From: Paraphysoderma sedebokerense
Lineage: Eukaryota > Blastocladiomycota > Physodermatomycetes > Physodermatales > Physodermataceae
Reading direction: 5' to 3'
NCBI GenBank assembly: GCA_025602915.1
Contig: JAHLJZ010000016.1
Span: 248,001-312,000, forward strand
Length of the DNA: 64,000 nucleotides
The notes below the pieces were generated by a model. The model saw only the letters and a list, made by a program, of their open reading frames with translations, was not told where the DNA came from and searched no databases. Shown piece after piece: positions 32,419 through 44,256 of this stretch. The translations under genes were made by a program, and so were the position numbers. The stretch's first letter is position 1; the number at the start of each line of letters is the position of its first letter.

Positions 32419-34841
32419 ATGGAAGCTAGAAATTCTCGCAGTCTTCGGTCGCCGCCTCCTCCTCTTCCGCAAAAAGGTATAGTTGATAACTTTTACCGTA
32501 ATTTAGATTAACCCCAGACCTAAAATTTTATACTCTGTCACCATCAAGCTCCTACAAAGACAGTCCTGGTAGATGACCTATTAGCCTCTGCCAGCACGCA
32601 ACCGATAAAGAAGCGAAGATTGTTTCATAGACTCTGCCGTTCCAAGAAGAAGCGTGGACTTCTACGCAGAATTGCCATCGTTACCCTCGTTCTAATTATT
32701 TTGTGCGGTCTAGTTTTGGGTATAGTTTGGGCTGCCATGGATCAGGTTTGCGATACACCGGCTTGTATTATTGCAGCTGCCAGAGCTGTTTCATTTATGG
32801 ATCAAACGGTCAATCCCTGTGACGATTTCTACGAATTTGCCTGTCGCGGATTAAGAGAGAACTCGTCCTCTCTTCGTGGTAAGCTAACGCATGTAAAACT
32901 TCTACCCCCAATACTATTGATTAATTCGATTAAACTATACAGCAAGTTCAACATATCCGCTTTCCGAAACACTTGACGCTGATTATGATCGTATCTTAAC
33001 TGGTAATTTGCACTCCGTTTTTCTTGCTTGCATTATTTGCAAGGGAAAGGTATTCACTGAACTTTCTGTCGGACAGGACAAGTCCAACCAAAAGGGCTGG
33101 ACCCAAAAATAATTCCGTTATATGAGGAAATCAAGCGAATTCATAAGGGCTGCATGGAGGGCACGCTCAACGATACATATGTGCCGTTTGAATCGTTCAC
33201 ACCGAGTGGGGACGTCAAGCGTTTCATAGAAGAAGGCCATAAATATGCCGCAATATTTTGGAGTTCCCTGAAACTTGGTGAGGGAGATCTAATTCCAGCA
33301 CCATCTTTTCAATTTGACAATCGCCCATGGACATCAATTTACAACACATATGTAAAGAACGCTTCCAATGAGGTAACGCCAGCTGGTTTTACCAGTGAGC
33401 AACTGAACATTGTGCTTCCTCATTTGGCGAATTGGACATCTGTCATGCAAGAGCTTACGCATATCCCTTTGGAAATTCATATTACCAATCTTCCGTTCTT
33501 TAGAGCTTTAGATGATTATGTGGCTACTAACCCACCAGGTTTGTTTCAAAACATTAGCGAGCTAGTCAATAGCGCAATGTACGAATTTGCATTACATATC
33601 AAAAGTTACACATTAGGTGATGAACAGGTAGGTAATCGGAACTTACAGGATACTGCTTTTTAAAATCCCTGCTTTGCTAAATTATCACATTCTACGTTTT
33701 ACATTCCACGTGCAGTCGAAGCTAAAAGAATGTCGAGAGTTACTTCGAGAGACTCATGGCATTGGACTTCATGTTTTTTGGCTGGTTCACCGCTTCAAAG
33801 CTTCTCACGCCGAGCTTGCTCAGAAGATAGCCACGAATCTTCGACAGACATTTGAAAAGAGAGTAACGGATAATGAACTTCTAGACGACGTATCAAAACA
33901 TTCTGTAAAACAAAAATTGATGGCCATGGAGATTTTGATTGGCAACGATCAAGGCTCACTGGAAGATTTCCTTCCGATTTACAGCACTTCAATCACTCAA
34001 ACTGATATATATAGAACTCTCCAGTTGTATCGGTCGAGCAAATTGTTGAAAAAGATTGCCAATCTGATCAGCACAGTTAATGCGTTTTATAAGCCTCAAG
34101 ACAATTCTGTGACTATCCCTTACACTTTTCTTCGGGACCCATGGTTGATTCTTGAGGTATTTCAATTGATTTAGTTTTTCGCCAATCGTTGTTAACTTAT
34201 TGGCTATGCGTCACACTCTTTAGACTCCGATTTCAATGCAGTATGGTTCAATAGGCGTCATCATTGGACATGAAATAACTCACGCGTTCGATAAAATGAA
34301 TAAATTGAAAACGATTCTTTCGACTGAATCATTGGAAAGAATGAACTCTAGCTCTACCTGCTTTGTGGAAGCTTATTCTCGTTATAGTGAGGTATACACT
34401 CCAACTGCAATTCCATTATAAACACAAAATGACTTATTTTATGATTATTGTACGATTCAGGCAAATATAACAATCAATGGTACAGCCACGATTGGTGAAA
34501 ATGTCGCAGATAATGGTGGTCTACAGACCGCTTGGCAGGCTTATCAAACCGAAAAGGCCTCAAGAGGTCCATTTCAGAGGCGGGTCCGTTTACCGTCTCT
34601 TTCATATAACGACGAACAACTATTTTTCATTAGCTTTGCCCAGTCGTTTTGTTCCGTGGAATCCAACCAATCAATTCAATGGCAAATTTTAAACGATCCT
34701 CATACCCCAGACAAAAGTCGAGTAAACGCAGGCCTAAGTTTATTCGAGCCATTTGCAAAGACTTTCAACTGTCCAGCTTCTTCAAATATGAATCCAATAA
34801 AAAGATGTCGAATGTGGAAACGAGGTGTTCCTGCGTCATAA
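32419..34841 (+). CDS. M13 (neprilysin-type) metallopeptidase, copy 1
   Basis: Seven exons (32419-32476, 32549-32878, 32943-33002, 33077-33627, 33716-34156, 34224-34391, 34461-34841) give 662 residues. A Pro-rich cytoplasmic start and a basic stretch precede one membrane segment (about residues 60-82), so it is a type II membrane protein with the enzyme outside or in the lumen. The marks are MDQTVNPCDDFYEFACRG (family start), VNAFYKPQDNSVTIP, the zinc motif GHEITHAFD, and GENVADNGG with the third ligand Glu. Exon 6 is nine codons shorter than in copy 2 and lacks the usual D-x-x-G-x-x-x-D-x-x-G segment after the zinc helix, so activity may be reduced. Family members cut extracellular peptides. 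Confidence 0.93.
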
Positions 34842-35145
34842 TTAATAGTTGTACCGGATAGATTAATTCGCTTCTACTATTGTATGTTATTGTATATTGC
34901 CCCTTATCGTACTGGCATTTTCATAGTTGTTTGTGATTAATATACTTAATCGTATTGAGAAGATATGTATAGATATGATTTATATTGAATTTGTTACAAT
35001 TGCTCGAATGTCTACCTTTGGGGTTCTGAGGTCCTAATGCACACAACCTCAAGAGCCAAAGTTGAATCGTTAATCCTGGCGATACTCAAACTAAATTATC
35101 TTTTAGTCATACTAATAATCAGGAGTTGTACATTTTACTTTATAG
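34842..35145. other. Intergenic downstream of M13 copy 1
   Basis: AT-rich 3' flank; no gene seen. Confidence 0.4.
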
Positions 35146-35300
35146 GCCCCTGTTTCCATAATGTATGGCTTGATTGGTTTTACTATAGAACATGAAAAAA
35201 CTCAGGCACGTGATAACATTGATGAATAAAGTTTCAGTCTTTCGCGCGGATCTTTGGAGAAAATGAATTCAAGCGCAACTTGCCTTATCATACTAAATTA
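35146..35300 (+). pseudogene. Degenerate M13 exon-6 relic
   Basis: After a TATAG acceptor-like end, the plus strand reads PVSIMYGLIGFTIEHEKTQA, then a stop, then SLEKMNSSATC. This aligns with exon 6 of the two M13 genes (PISMQYGSIGVIIGHEITHA and SLERMNSSSTC). The zinc motif has decayed (HEKTQ for HExxH), and no flanking exons survive. It is nearer to copy 1 than copy 2 in the shared SLExMNSS tract. It is a fragment of a third, partly deleted gene copy. Confidence 0.8.
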
Positions 35301-35556
35301 TAAATATTTGAAGAATAAATAACGTCATAATATTTTTTACACTTGTCGTTCCGTACGCTCTGATATAAATGAAAGCTCCAAGACCAAGATGGAAACTTCC
35401 GGCCCTCCTTGCGCGGCCCAGCAATGCCTGCCGTACTGGGCCTTCGCATATGACCTCCTCCTGCAGAAGTTCGCGAACTTTTAGAAACTACATATTCTTT
35501 TTTCCATTTCATTCGGAATAGAAAGACAACTATATCTTTAACACTTTATTGATATC
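35301..35556. promoter_or_regulatory. Promoter of M13 copy 2, duplicated with the gene
   Basis: Shares spaced blocks with 32,230-32,418 (GATCTTC/CTTCCGG, GGGCC core, GCGA...TTTT, then ATGGA(A/G)GC at the start), so the tandem duplication carried the 5' flank. Confidence 0.4.
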
Positions 35557-38024
35557 ATGGAGGCAAGAAATTCTCGCACATTTCGGTCGCCTCCTCCTCC
35601 GCCTGCTCAGAAAGGTATGGTGGGCTGTATTCATTGCTTTCTTTCTGCTTTTAATTTGGATACTTCCGACTTAATGCTCATTTTTGTCATTTACTTCAAG
35701 GAGCCACGAAAACTGTTCAGGTAGATGACTTGTTAGCGTCTGCTAGTAACGAAACACCCAAGAAGCGAAAATTGTTCCGTAGACTTTGCCGTTGCAAAAT
35801 GCTCAGTTCAAAGAAAAAACGAAAGCAGTTTCCACGCAGGGTTGCCATCGTTAGTCTTACACTTATTATTTTGTGCGGGATAGCTTTGGCTATATCTTGG
35901 GCTGCCATGGATCAAGTTTGTGATACACCGGCTTGTATTGTTGCAGCTGCTCGAGCTGTGTCCTATATGGATCAGACAGTTGATCCGTGTGATGATTTCT
36001 ACGAATTTGCATGCCGAGGATTAAGAGAGAATTCATCCTCCCTTCACGGTAAGAATCAATTTCAGTTAAACATCTACCGTCGTTGGAATACCGACGTAAC
36101 TTCATTCTTGGTTAGAAAACGTCTTTAATCCACTGTTTTCAACTCTCAATGCCGATTATGATCGTATTTTGACTGGTAACTTTCCTTTTGTCAACCTTAT
36201 TGATCGTCGGTTATACGTATAGTAACAACTGTAAATTCTGTTTGTAAAGGAGAAGTCAAATTAAACAACATTGAACCAAAGCTATTGCCATTGTACGACG
36301 AAATCAAAAGAATTCATCAGGGGTGTATGGACGGTACCTTGAAAAACACTTATGCCCCGTTTGAATCCATTTTTCCTCAAACGGATATAAAACGCGTTAT
36401 TGAAATTGGTCACAAATTTGGGGGCATATTTTGGTCCCCGGAATTTTTAAGTTCTGGTTTTTTGATTCCTGAATCGCCCGACGATGTCTTGGACCGCCCA
36501 TGGGGATCAATTGCTTCAGATTTGATGTTGAATTATACTTCGTACTGCAAAGAGATAGCCTCCTTTAATGCTGCGCAACTAAATATTGTTCTTCCTCATT
36601 TGGCAAATTGGACTTCTGTCCTTCTAGATAGTCGCCCTTCCAAAGCAGATTCAACAATTAACATAACATGTTTTCCATACTTTAAGGCACTAGATGATTA
36701 TGTAGCAACAAACCCGCAAGGATTATTTCAGAATATTAGTCAGATAGTGAACTCGGACATGACAAAGTATGCAGAACAAATACAGAACTTTACTCTGGGT
36801 AATGAACAGGTACGTATAGAGAAAATATTGTTATCAATTTACACTTTGTCCAAGCGCTAAATATGAACTTTCAAAAAGTCGAGGCTGGGCAAGTGTCAGA
36901 GTTTACTTTTGGAAACCTTTGGAGACGTACTTCTTCACCTTTGGCTAAGCCATCGGTACAAACCGTCGCAAGCGGAAGCTGCCCAGAAAATAACGACCAA
37001 CATACAGACCATGTTTGCCAAACGTATTTCTGAAAACGAATGGTTGGACGAAGCATCGAAAGATGTTTTAAGACGGAAGCTAAAAGCGATGAAGTTTCAT
37101 ATTGGCGAGGGACCTGGATTTCTTTCTTTGGATGCGCTAATTCATAACCATCTTACTTCACAAGCAATGCCAGATATTCACAAAATACGTCACTTCAACC
37201 TTACTAGGAAAGGCAGACAATCCCGTGAATCCATCTCAGCAGTCAATGCTTTCAATCTTCGGGATATTAATGTTGTAGAAATTGCTTTTTCACTTTTACG
37301 TGAGCCACTATTTACTTTGGAGGTACTTTATATTCAAGAAATAATTCATCAAGCATTTATTAATTTTGATTTATGTACAAGACCCCAATTTCAATGCAAT
37401 ACGGTTCAATCGGGTTTATCGCAGGGCATGAAATAGCTCACGGATTTGACAATTCCGGGATTTTGGTAGATCAGAATGGGACAGTAGCTTCCAATTCCAT
37501 TTTACTGTCAGATTCATACAAAAAGTTTTTGGAACGGGCAAAATGTTTTATTGATAAATATTCCGGTTATAGCGAAGTATATATCTATTCTTTTCAATCT
37601 CGGAATTAATCCAAAATTGAACTCATCAATTTTTCATAAATAGGCAAGTATGACCGTTAACGGTACTCTCACGCTTCCTGAAAACATCGCTGACAACGGA
37701 GGGCTGGACTCCGCTTGGCAAGCTTATCAGGCCGAAAAGGCTGCTAGAGGCCCTTTCCAGAAGCGAACTCGGTTACCGTCACTCTCCTATAGCGAAGAAC
37801 AAATGTTCTTCATTAGCTTTGCTCAAACCTTTTGCTCCGCAAAATCGGATGTATCAATACGAATTCAGATTTTAACCGATGATCATTCCCCCGAAAAGAC
37901 CCGAGTAAATGCAGGACTCAGTTTATTCGAGCCATTTGCAAAGACTTTTAACTGTCCTGCTTCTTCAAATATGAACCCATCCAAAAGATGTAGAATGTGG
38001 AAACGAGGTGTACCGGTGTCATAA
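35557..38024 (+). CDS. M13 (neprilysin-type) metallopeptidase, copy 2
   Basis: Seven exons with the same plan as copy 1: 35557-35614, 35701-36048, 36116-36175, 36250-36809, 36879-37322, 37382-37576 and 37644-38024, giving 681 residues. It has the membrane anchor after a basic stretch, VDPCDDFYEFACRG, AGHEIAHGFDNSGI (HExxH), a following VDQNG, and PENIADNGG. The C-terminus SLFEPFAKTFNCPASSNMNPSKRCRMW is nearly identical to copy 1 and matches the family ending with C-x-x-W. This copy looks fully equipped for catalysis. Two acceptors are AAG, not the commoner TAG or CAG. Confidence 0.94.
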
Positions 38025-38364
38025 GTCATTGCTTTTCGAATTTTAGTTTTCGTTTTATCGTTTTTTTTATATGTTGAACTTCTAAGAACTTCAATCCTCC
38101 CTTTTCAGTCAAGATTGTGCTGCTTCATTGTATCGATCCTGACAAAATTGAGAAATTACTGTTTAAACATATGTTTAGTTATTCATAGCTTTAATTGTCC
38201 AATGTTAATTTTGATAATAAATTCGCAATACTCTTATCAATCTGATGTAATGCATTTGCCCAAGTAAATATTTTCAATTGGCGCCGAACATGAGAGGAAC
38301 TCGCATTTCGAGCTGGTTTGGCGCCTTCAATGAAAACTAATACAATCTCATTAAAACAACTTGG
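38025..38364. other. Intergenic, promoter of AP-3 mu
   Basis: 3' flank of M13 copy 2 and upstream region of the next gene; no ORF supported. Confidence 0.4.
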
Positions 38365-40495
38365 ATGACGATAAAGAGCTTTTACATTTTAAATTCCTTA
38401 GGGTAATTGTCTTTCTCTCATGTTCTTGAGGGTTCATCTATATACAACGGCCGATGAAGATTCTCTTGGTTGCTGATACAACAGTGACTCACCCATATCT
38501 CATTTGCAGGAAAATCCTTTTCGAACATCATTACCAGACCTTCAACTTTTCCAAATCTCTAATAGAATATTTCTGTAATTATGCCAACTTGCATGGAAAT
38601 CTGAGTCTATCTCAATCCAAGAATACAGTGAAACCGGTCATCGATGTCCCTCGATTCGAAAGTACATTAATTTGGTTGTGTCGAGATCAGGTGTATCTCG
38701 TTGTTAGGGTTGATTCAGATGGTATTTGTTTGATTGTGTTTCATTTGCGCTTTGGCAGTTACATATAGAATGATTATAAATATATTGGATGTGAAAACTG
38801 ACTCAAAAGTTCCCTATGTCTTTCGCCCTCATTCATTTATCTTACTAATGACGATACACAACAAATGATAATGACTATTTAGTGCCGCCACTTATGGCCC
38901 TTACATTCCTGGAACGATTTCATTCAATTTCATTGTCTTATTTTTCAGTATCGAGTTTAACAGAAGCAAATGTCAAGGAGAATCTTACGGTGATATTCGA
39001 AGTGATCACTACACTGTTGGATGGGGGCGTTCCATTTGTGACGGATGAAAATCTGTTGACGGAAATTGTCAAACCGGTAGATGTGTTGAGTAAAGTCGTT
39101 AGTCAAGTTACCGGTGTGGTTAGGTAAACAATCTTTACTTAATGTGGCATATCTTTTCTGTTGATTGATCGCTTCGCTATGTTTTGGTCAAATTCAAAAC
39201 GACACACACACAACAGCGCGCCAGATACTCCAACCCCCTCATCTCAGCTTTCTACAACTCCCTGGAGGAAATTCAATCCGCGGTATACCAGCAATGAAAT
39301 ATATCTCGATATCACCGAATCTTTGGATCTGATTATTGAAAGAAACGGCAATGTAGTACCAGGTGGCGGAGTGAATGGTGTCGTCAAGTGTACTTCAAAG
39401 TTGTCGGGGACACCAGATGTAGAAGTACGGTTTATGGGATTCGGTGGCTCTAAAACCGGATGGGAAGAAGTCGGGGTGCATCGATGTGTTAGGTGTGTTG
39501 TAAAGTTTTATCTTTGGCATTAGTGCGACTAGTCGAAAGAGTCTGTTAATGTTGTGTCTGTCTTCTCGTGCGGTCCAGGTATTCCAAGTGGGAAAGGGAA
39601 AAGGCACTCAGTTTTGTACCACCGGATGGAACTTTCGAGTTAATGTCTTACAGGTGTGTCGATTATATTTGTGATCCATCACTCTTCATTTCTTTGATAT
39701 TGCATTCCCGTCAAACTCAAAATTAACAATATACTCGTTATCAGAGCCCCCGTAGCATCCGCCCAAGTTCTTCCGATCTTTCTGCGACCGAGGATAACGT
39801 TCTCCCAAGATTCTGGTCCGTTGATCTTAGATCAGCCCTTCGTCTTCCAAGTTTCAATTCTAACCCACATGCTTCCCACTTCTTCCTTACGGTATTCCAT
39901 TCAACAGGCACGATTGATATCACCGTATCAACCCGAACCACTCAGTATGTTATCGATAATGTATCGTTGTCAATATATTTGCCGAATGATACGAATGTAG
40001 GGATGGTGAACATGAATTCCAGTGTTGGCGATTGGATAGTGGATCATGTTACCAAGGTGCGTTATTTACCAAATATTGGGATTCTACGTTGGAGTAATTG
40101 TATCCTAAAGTGATTTCTCCTCCTGCATGATTCCCGTAGGTTCTTGAATGGAATATTGGACGATATCCAAAAGACAAGTCACCCACGTTGAAAGGAACTC
40201 TTACATTTGACTCGTACGTATCTCTTTACTCGTACTTAACTTGGTTTTCGATGCCTGTTCGAACAACGTTAATTTAATTTGTAACCCAACCACTTCTAGG
40301 ACGCATTCCTCGTCTCTACACACGCGACCTACTTCATCCAAGATTCTGCTTTCGTTTACAACTCATGGTATGAATGTGTCGGGACTAAAGATCCATTCTG
40401 TGAATATACTGAGGGAGGGGTATAAACCGTACAAAGGTGTTAGGTGGGCCACGAAATCTGATAAAGATAGAGGCGGGGTAGAGATACGAACATAG
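38365..40495 (+). CDS. APM3: AP-3 adaptor complex mu subunit
   Basis: Eight exons (38365-38402, 38510-38721, 38883-39123, 39217-39492, 39579-39653, 39747-40056, 40140-40213, 40300-40495) give 473 residues. The N-terminal longin-like domain starts MTIKSFYILNSLGKILFEHH. Then come KENLTVIFEVITTLLDGGVPFVTDENLLTEIVKP and the linker PWRKFNPRYTSNEIYLDITESLDLII. The mu-homology domain follows, with KLSGTPDVEVRFMGFG, KWEREKALSFVPPDGTFELMSY, VLEWNIGRYP and the C-terminal GYKPYKGVRWATKS. The linker motif WRxxxxxYTxNExYxD separates AP-3 mu from the other mu chains. AP-3 carries cargo from Golgi or endosomes to the vacuole; mu binds tyrosine-type sorting signals. The sixth exon's acceptor is read at 39746 (GAG) to keep frame. 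Confidence 0.94.
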
Positions 40496-40915
40496 TTTAT
40501 GAAGCTGATTTGACAATAGGAATTAGTGAAATTCTAATGAAGATTGTACTTACTCTTAGACTTGCCGAGAAATAAGTTTTCAGTGGCGTAAATATATGAC
40601 TAAACTGGTTTAAGTTACATGTGCTGTATTTACCCATTATCAGTAGGACGGAAGATAAGCCTTCGAAACGTTGTTTTATAGTTACATACATATTTACTTA
40701 TCCGTTTTATAATTTATAGATGATAATTACATTCATTCTCTCTGCGACAATAGTTCCATAAAGCATTGTCCTCCCAGCTGGTCGAAGACCCGGATATGAG
40801 AGATCTAATTTCACTTCCTCATCTGAGCGTGACCATCATTTCAAGTATATACACAACTAATGTGCTGTTAGATACATAACATTATAAGTTACTTACAATT
40901 TGAGCTGGAGGATGA
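40496..40915. other. Convergent 3' flanks
   Basis: AT-rich; holds the ends of AP-3 mu and of the minus-strand caspase/MBL gene. No gene seen. Confidence 0.45.
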
Positions 40916-43124
40916 TTAGGCGTTGCTGTCTTCAATATATTCTAATTCCAGGGTGTTGAGATCGAATCTTGCACATTCATGCGACTTCGGATTTTCCAAC
41001 TCCTCTACAATTGCATTCAGAATTTCAATTTCAATTTTCGCCACCCTTTTCGCCTTTTCCATTGCATTTTTGACTTCCTCTTTAGATTCAGTAACGTGAG
41101 TATACGCATCTTTAATATTAGTTCTTTTGTTTCTGTATGTCGGTAAAATTCGTATTTTTTGGTATTTTTTGAGAGTTTGCCGTCCCATTCGCTAATAGCG
41201 TTAAATAAATCAAGAAGTGTTTCCTTGTCTGGGTGACCATGCGCATCGCCGTTCGTGCTGATAACATAAAACGACGAGCGAACTTGTTTAAAGAATTCCT
41301 GGTCTGTGTTCATCTTGCTCCCGTGATGGGGAATGTCTAGATACACGAGATCGATGCCATTCGAGAATCCCAGATTCTTTAATCCTTCGAGTATTTGATT
41401 TTTCGGAGCATCGCCTGTAAATAGAGCGAAACGAACTTCGTTACGATCAGGGATAGAATATTGCGCCAATAAGCTAACGCTTGTATAATTTTGAAGAGAC
41501 ACTTTGCAGTCACCATCATTTCGCATGACTCCGGTCGATCGATAACATGATTTTTCTTTTTGACCTGTCTTAATTAGATTTCGATTTCGGTCCCACTCAC
41601 AGTGCAAATTATCCACGTTATGCGTTGGTGAAACGACGTGAAGGAATACGTCTCCGTTTTCATGTATTTTAATTTTATCGTCGGGTTTCGCCCAGGCATT
41701 CAGCCTTTTCAACCTCGCCTTATTGATAAGTGAAAGTAGCGAGTCACCTTGTCTGAAACTTCTGCCGGTAGGAGTATACACAAAGGCAGTTTCTGGGGCG
41801 TTAAAATATACCTTGTCAATTGTAAATGATTTCAATTCGGCAATCGCCTCAAACATCGTCAAAAAGCCCTTAATGTGGTCCTCGTCAACATGTGTAAGCA
41901 CAACCGCATCTAAATGCTTGAGCTTGCTTATTGTTCTTCCATAACAGGTGTCTTGATTATAGCCACCATCTATCAAAAAACTCTTTTTGTCGAGCAATAA
42001 CAACGACGAATCACCTTTGCCGGCAGGGAAGATGTAGATGCTGTTATCGGAAAGTTTGTTTGAAGTTTGTGAAACATTTGCTTGGGTTGCGGTGTGGTTG
42101 AAATGTTCGAGAAATGCTTCTACGTGTTTCGATTTTTCGAGAACGCCCCTTATCCGATCGCTCACTTGTAATATTCCGCTATCAGCCAAAATACCTTCGA
42201 TCGGGACATCCCCCTGTATTGGAGCTGAAAATCTCACTTGGCATATCCAAGTTTCGTGATGGGCCACGGCCCATACGTCTCCGTTGCAGCTGTTTAATAA
42301 AATCATGCCTCCAACATCAGTCGTCCTCATTCTCTGAATACTCCCTGCTACTTCTCTCATATCTTGAAGCGTCAACTGTTCATCGAACAGCATCCAGTCG
42401 CCATCTTTAGACCCATGACCGCAATATACCAGGTTGATAAATCCAAAATTCTCCGCACCAACATGTCACGGAGCTCCGCCATAACTGTAGCGCGGGAGGG
42501 ATCATTTAAGACGAGAACATGACACCAAATGTGATTTGGAGCTTGCAACATTGGATACATTTCGATCCGAGAGTTATCTTCGGAGGGGAAAAAGTACGCT
42601 TCTGGAAGGTATCCTTTTACGTCGATTTGAAACTTCGTGAGAGCCAGCGGAATGTCTTTTGAAAAGTAATCGGCATCATCTGGGTGCAAGCGGGCCCCGG
42701 TTATAACAATTACGAGACCGCCACACATCTGTTTTGCTAACATCTGAGTTGGCGAATTCGGATCGGCGGTAACCAAGTCTTGTAAGCTGATAGTTTTTGA
42801 AATTCGTTGCCCGAAAAACATGATAATGCGGCCTTCATTGAAGTATTCCTCTTTCCAACTTTCGGAAAAGTGAGTACTAAACTTTTTCGCCATCTCATCT
42901 TGATCTGTGCATGGTGCGACCAAATAGCGTATGTCCTTGAACCACCTATTTTTGGAGTTACATTGCGAGATAAATGACTTGAACCGCTGGTAATTTTCAT
43001 TGTTGTCTATATGTTCCGGGCTCGAATCAATGAACAGTAACAAGTTGAAATAAGTGTTGTCATAAATGATATACCGTTCGAAGTCTTCGACGTTTCGGAT
43101 GATAACCGGTAGAATATTGGACAT
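40916..43124 (-). CDS. Intronless caspase-like plus ComEC-type metallo-beta-lactamase protein, frame split
   Basis: The start is taken at 43124 (MSNILPVIIRN). Three overlapping minus frames (to about 42,440; 42,450-41,130; 41,188-40,916) carry one continuous homology, so the present frame has at least two breaks. The N-terminal 200 residues are not recognised, though NEGRIIMFFG is thioredoxin-like. Next is a caspase/C14-like region: SRATVMAELRDML, then NLVYCGHGSKDGDW (His) and GGMILLNSCNGD (Cys). A ComEC-like metallo-beta-lactamase fold follows: FLIDGG, LTHVDEDHIKG (HxDxDH), FALFTGDA, DIPHHGSKMN and NGDAHGHPDKETL. The end is a Lys/Glu helix. No introns occur in 2.2 kb, unlike its neighbours, which suggests bacterial origin by transfer. 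Its role is unknown; regulated-death or defence proteases of bacteria use such modules. Confidence 0.7.
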
Positions 43125-43399
43125 ATCGATATGACGAGAGGCAAAGTGAAAGGACCGAAAGTAACCGCATAGAAGCCACAAGTAACGAAAGATCCGTAAA
43201 ATCGACGTAAAAGCCGAAGTGAGAAGATGGCGCATTGAGTGAGCACCCCAAAGAGAGATCAATGGTGAAACAATAAACTCTCTGAAGACCAAAATTTGAA
43301 AAGCTGTATGAATGATCAAGACTTAATGTACAATTTTTCAACTACATCACAATTCCCGGAACGATGGAACTTTTGAATTTTCAAAATGGAAATTATGTT
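43125..43399. promoter_or_regulatory. Upstream region of the caspase/MBL gene
   Basis: The minus frame stays open to 43319 but has no clear coding character, so it is treated as leader. Confidence 0.35.
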
Positions 43400-43490
43400 T
43401 TGTGTCTTGTCGAATCGATGAGATTTCGGTTGAATCCTCGTCGTTGTCGAGATTCGATAAAAAAACCGATATTTCGGAATGTACAGATAT
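43400..43490 (+). repeat. Left arm of a ~90-bp imperfect inverted repeat
   Basis: Reverse complement matches 44257-44344 with only a few mismatches and one 3-nt length difference in a T/A run. Key shared pieces are GTACATTCCGAAATATCGGTT, TCGAATCTCGACAACGAC and GGATTCAACCGAAATC, read on the right arm. No target-site duplication or transposase is visible. Confidence 0.88.
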
Positions 43491-44256
43491 AGTGAAATAA
43501 TCCGAAACAAATCACGTGACAACAGCGTGGTGCTGTTTCCAGATTCTCGGGTGCATCTGAACGGTGGTTTCTCCATTCAATTGATAATTCCATCATTAAA
43601 ATAATAAATAAATAATTAATAACTATGGGTTAATTTTGGACAAATCAGTACTGTTAATTATACAATAACTATACTAATCATCGTGGATTTCCGGATAGTC
43701 AGATTGAGTGAATATTCCAACAATATCTTATTTGACAGACTTTTTTTCATCTTTTCGAATTTCAATTCCTCCTCCAATTTAAATCTGCGACATTGCATCT
43801 TTTGCAAATTTATCCAACCTTCCGAAAAGAGCGATACTTCATCCGTCTCTTTCTCCCACTCTAATTCTAATTTTGGCAATCCCAATTGGCATTCACGCCA
43901 TTCAAATTCCGTCGCCGAAAAATTCCAAATCCGTCAAACACCGCTACATCACTTTCCCAATCCAGTCATCTGAAAAAACATTTTTCCGCGGCGTTTCACT
44001 CGCAACTGCCTGGCATCGCTATAAATTTCTCTCGACCTATAGTTGGACATAAAGAGTCTAACTGCTTCCTCATCATACCCCGGATGTGTCGAAAATTGGC
44101 CGTGCTTTCCGCAAATCAGTGAAATTCGACTAGTACTGTTTCCGTGTGTGTGTCATTGTGTGTGTGTGTGTGATTCTCTGTGAATAGTCTTTGGAAGTGT
44201 TGATATCGGTGAAGGAAAGCGAAGGAGTTGGGCTACTTCAATCGGTTGTAAAGGCA
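43491..44256. promoter_or_regulatory. Spacer between the inverted-repeat arms, divergent promoter region
   Basis: The 0.77-kb interval between the arms separates the caspase/MBL gene (minus) and the KIN1-like kinase (plus). It holds a GT/TG microsatellite at about 44,143-44,172, and Ser/Phe-rich chance frames on plus. The kinase leader probably lies in its right part. Confidence 0.4.

Noticed and set aside
43316-43576. Minus-strand ORF across the left repeat arm
   Set aside because: It is open because of the repeat sequence itself; the same bases recur in the kinase leader in the other direction.
44143-44172. GT repeat as a functional element
   Set aside because: It is a short microsatellite in the kinase leader; nothing further supports a role.
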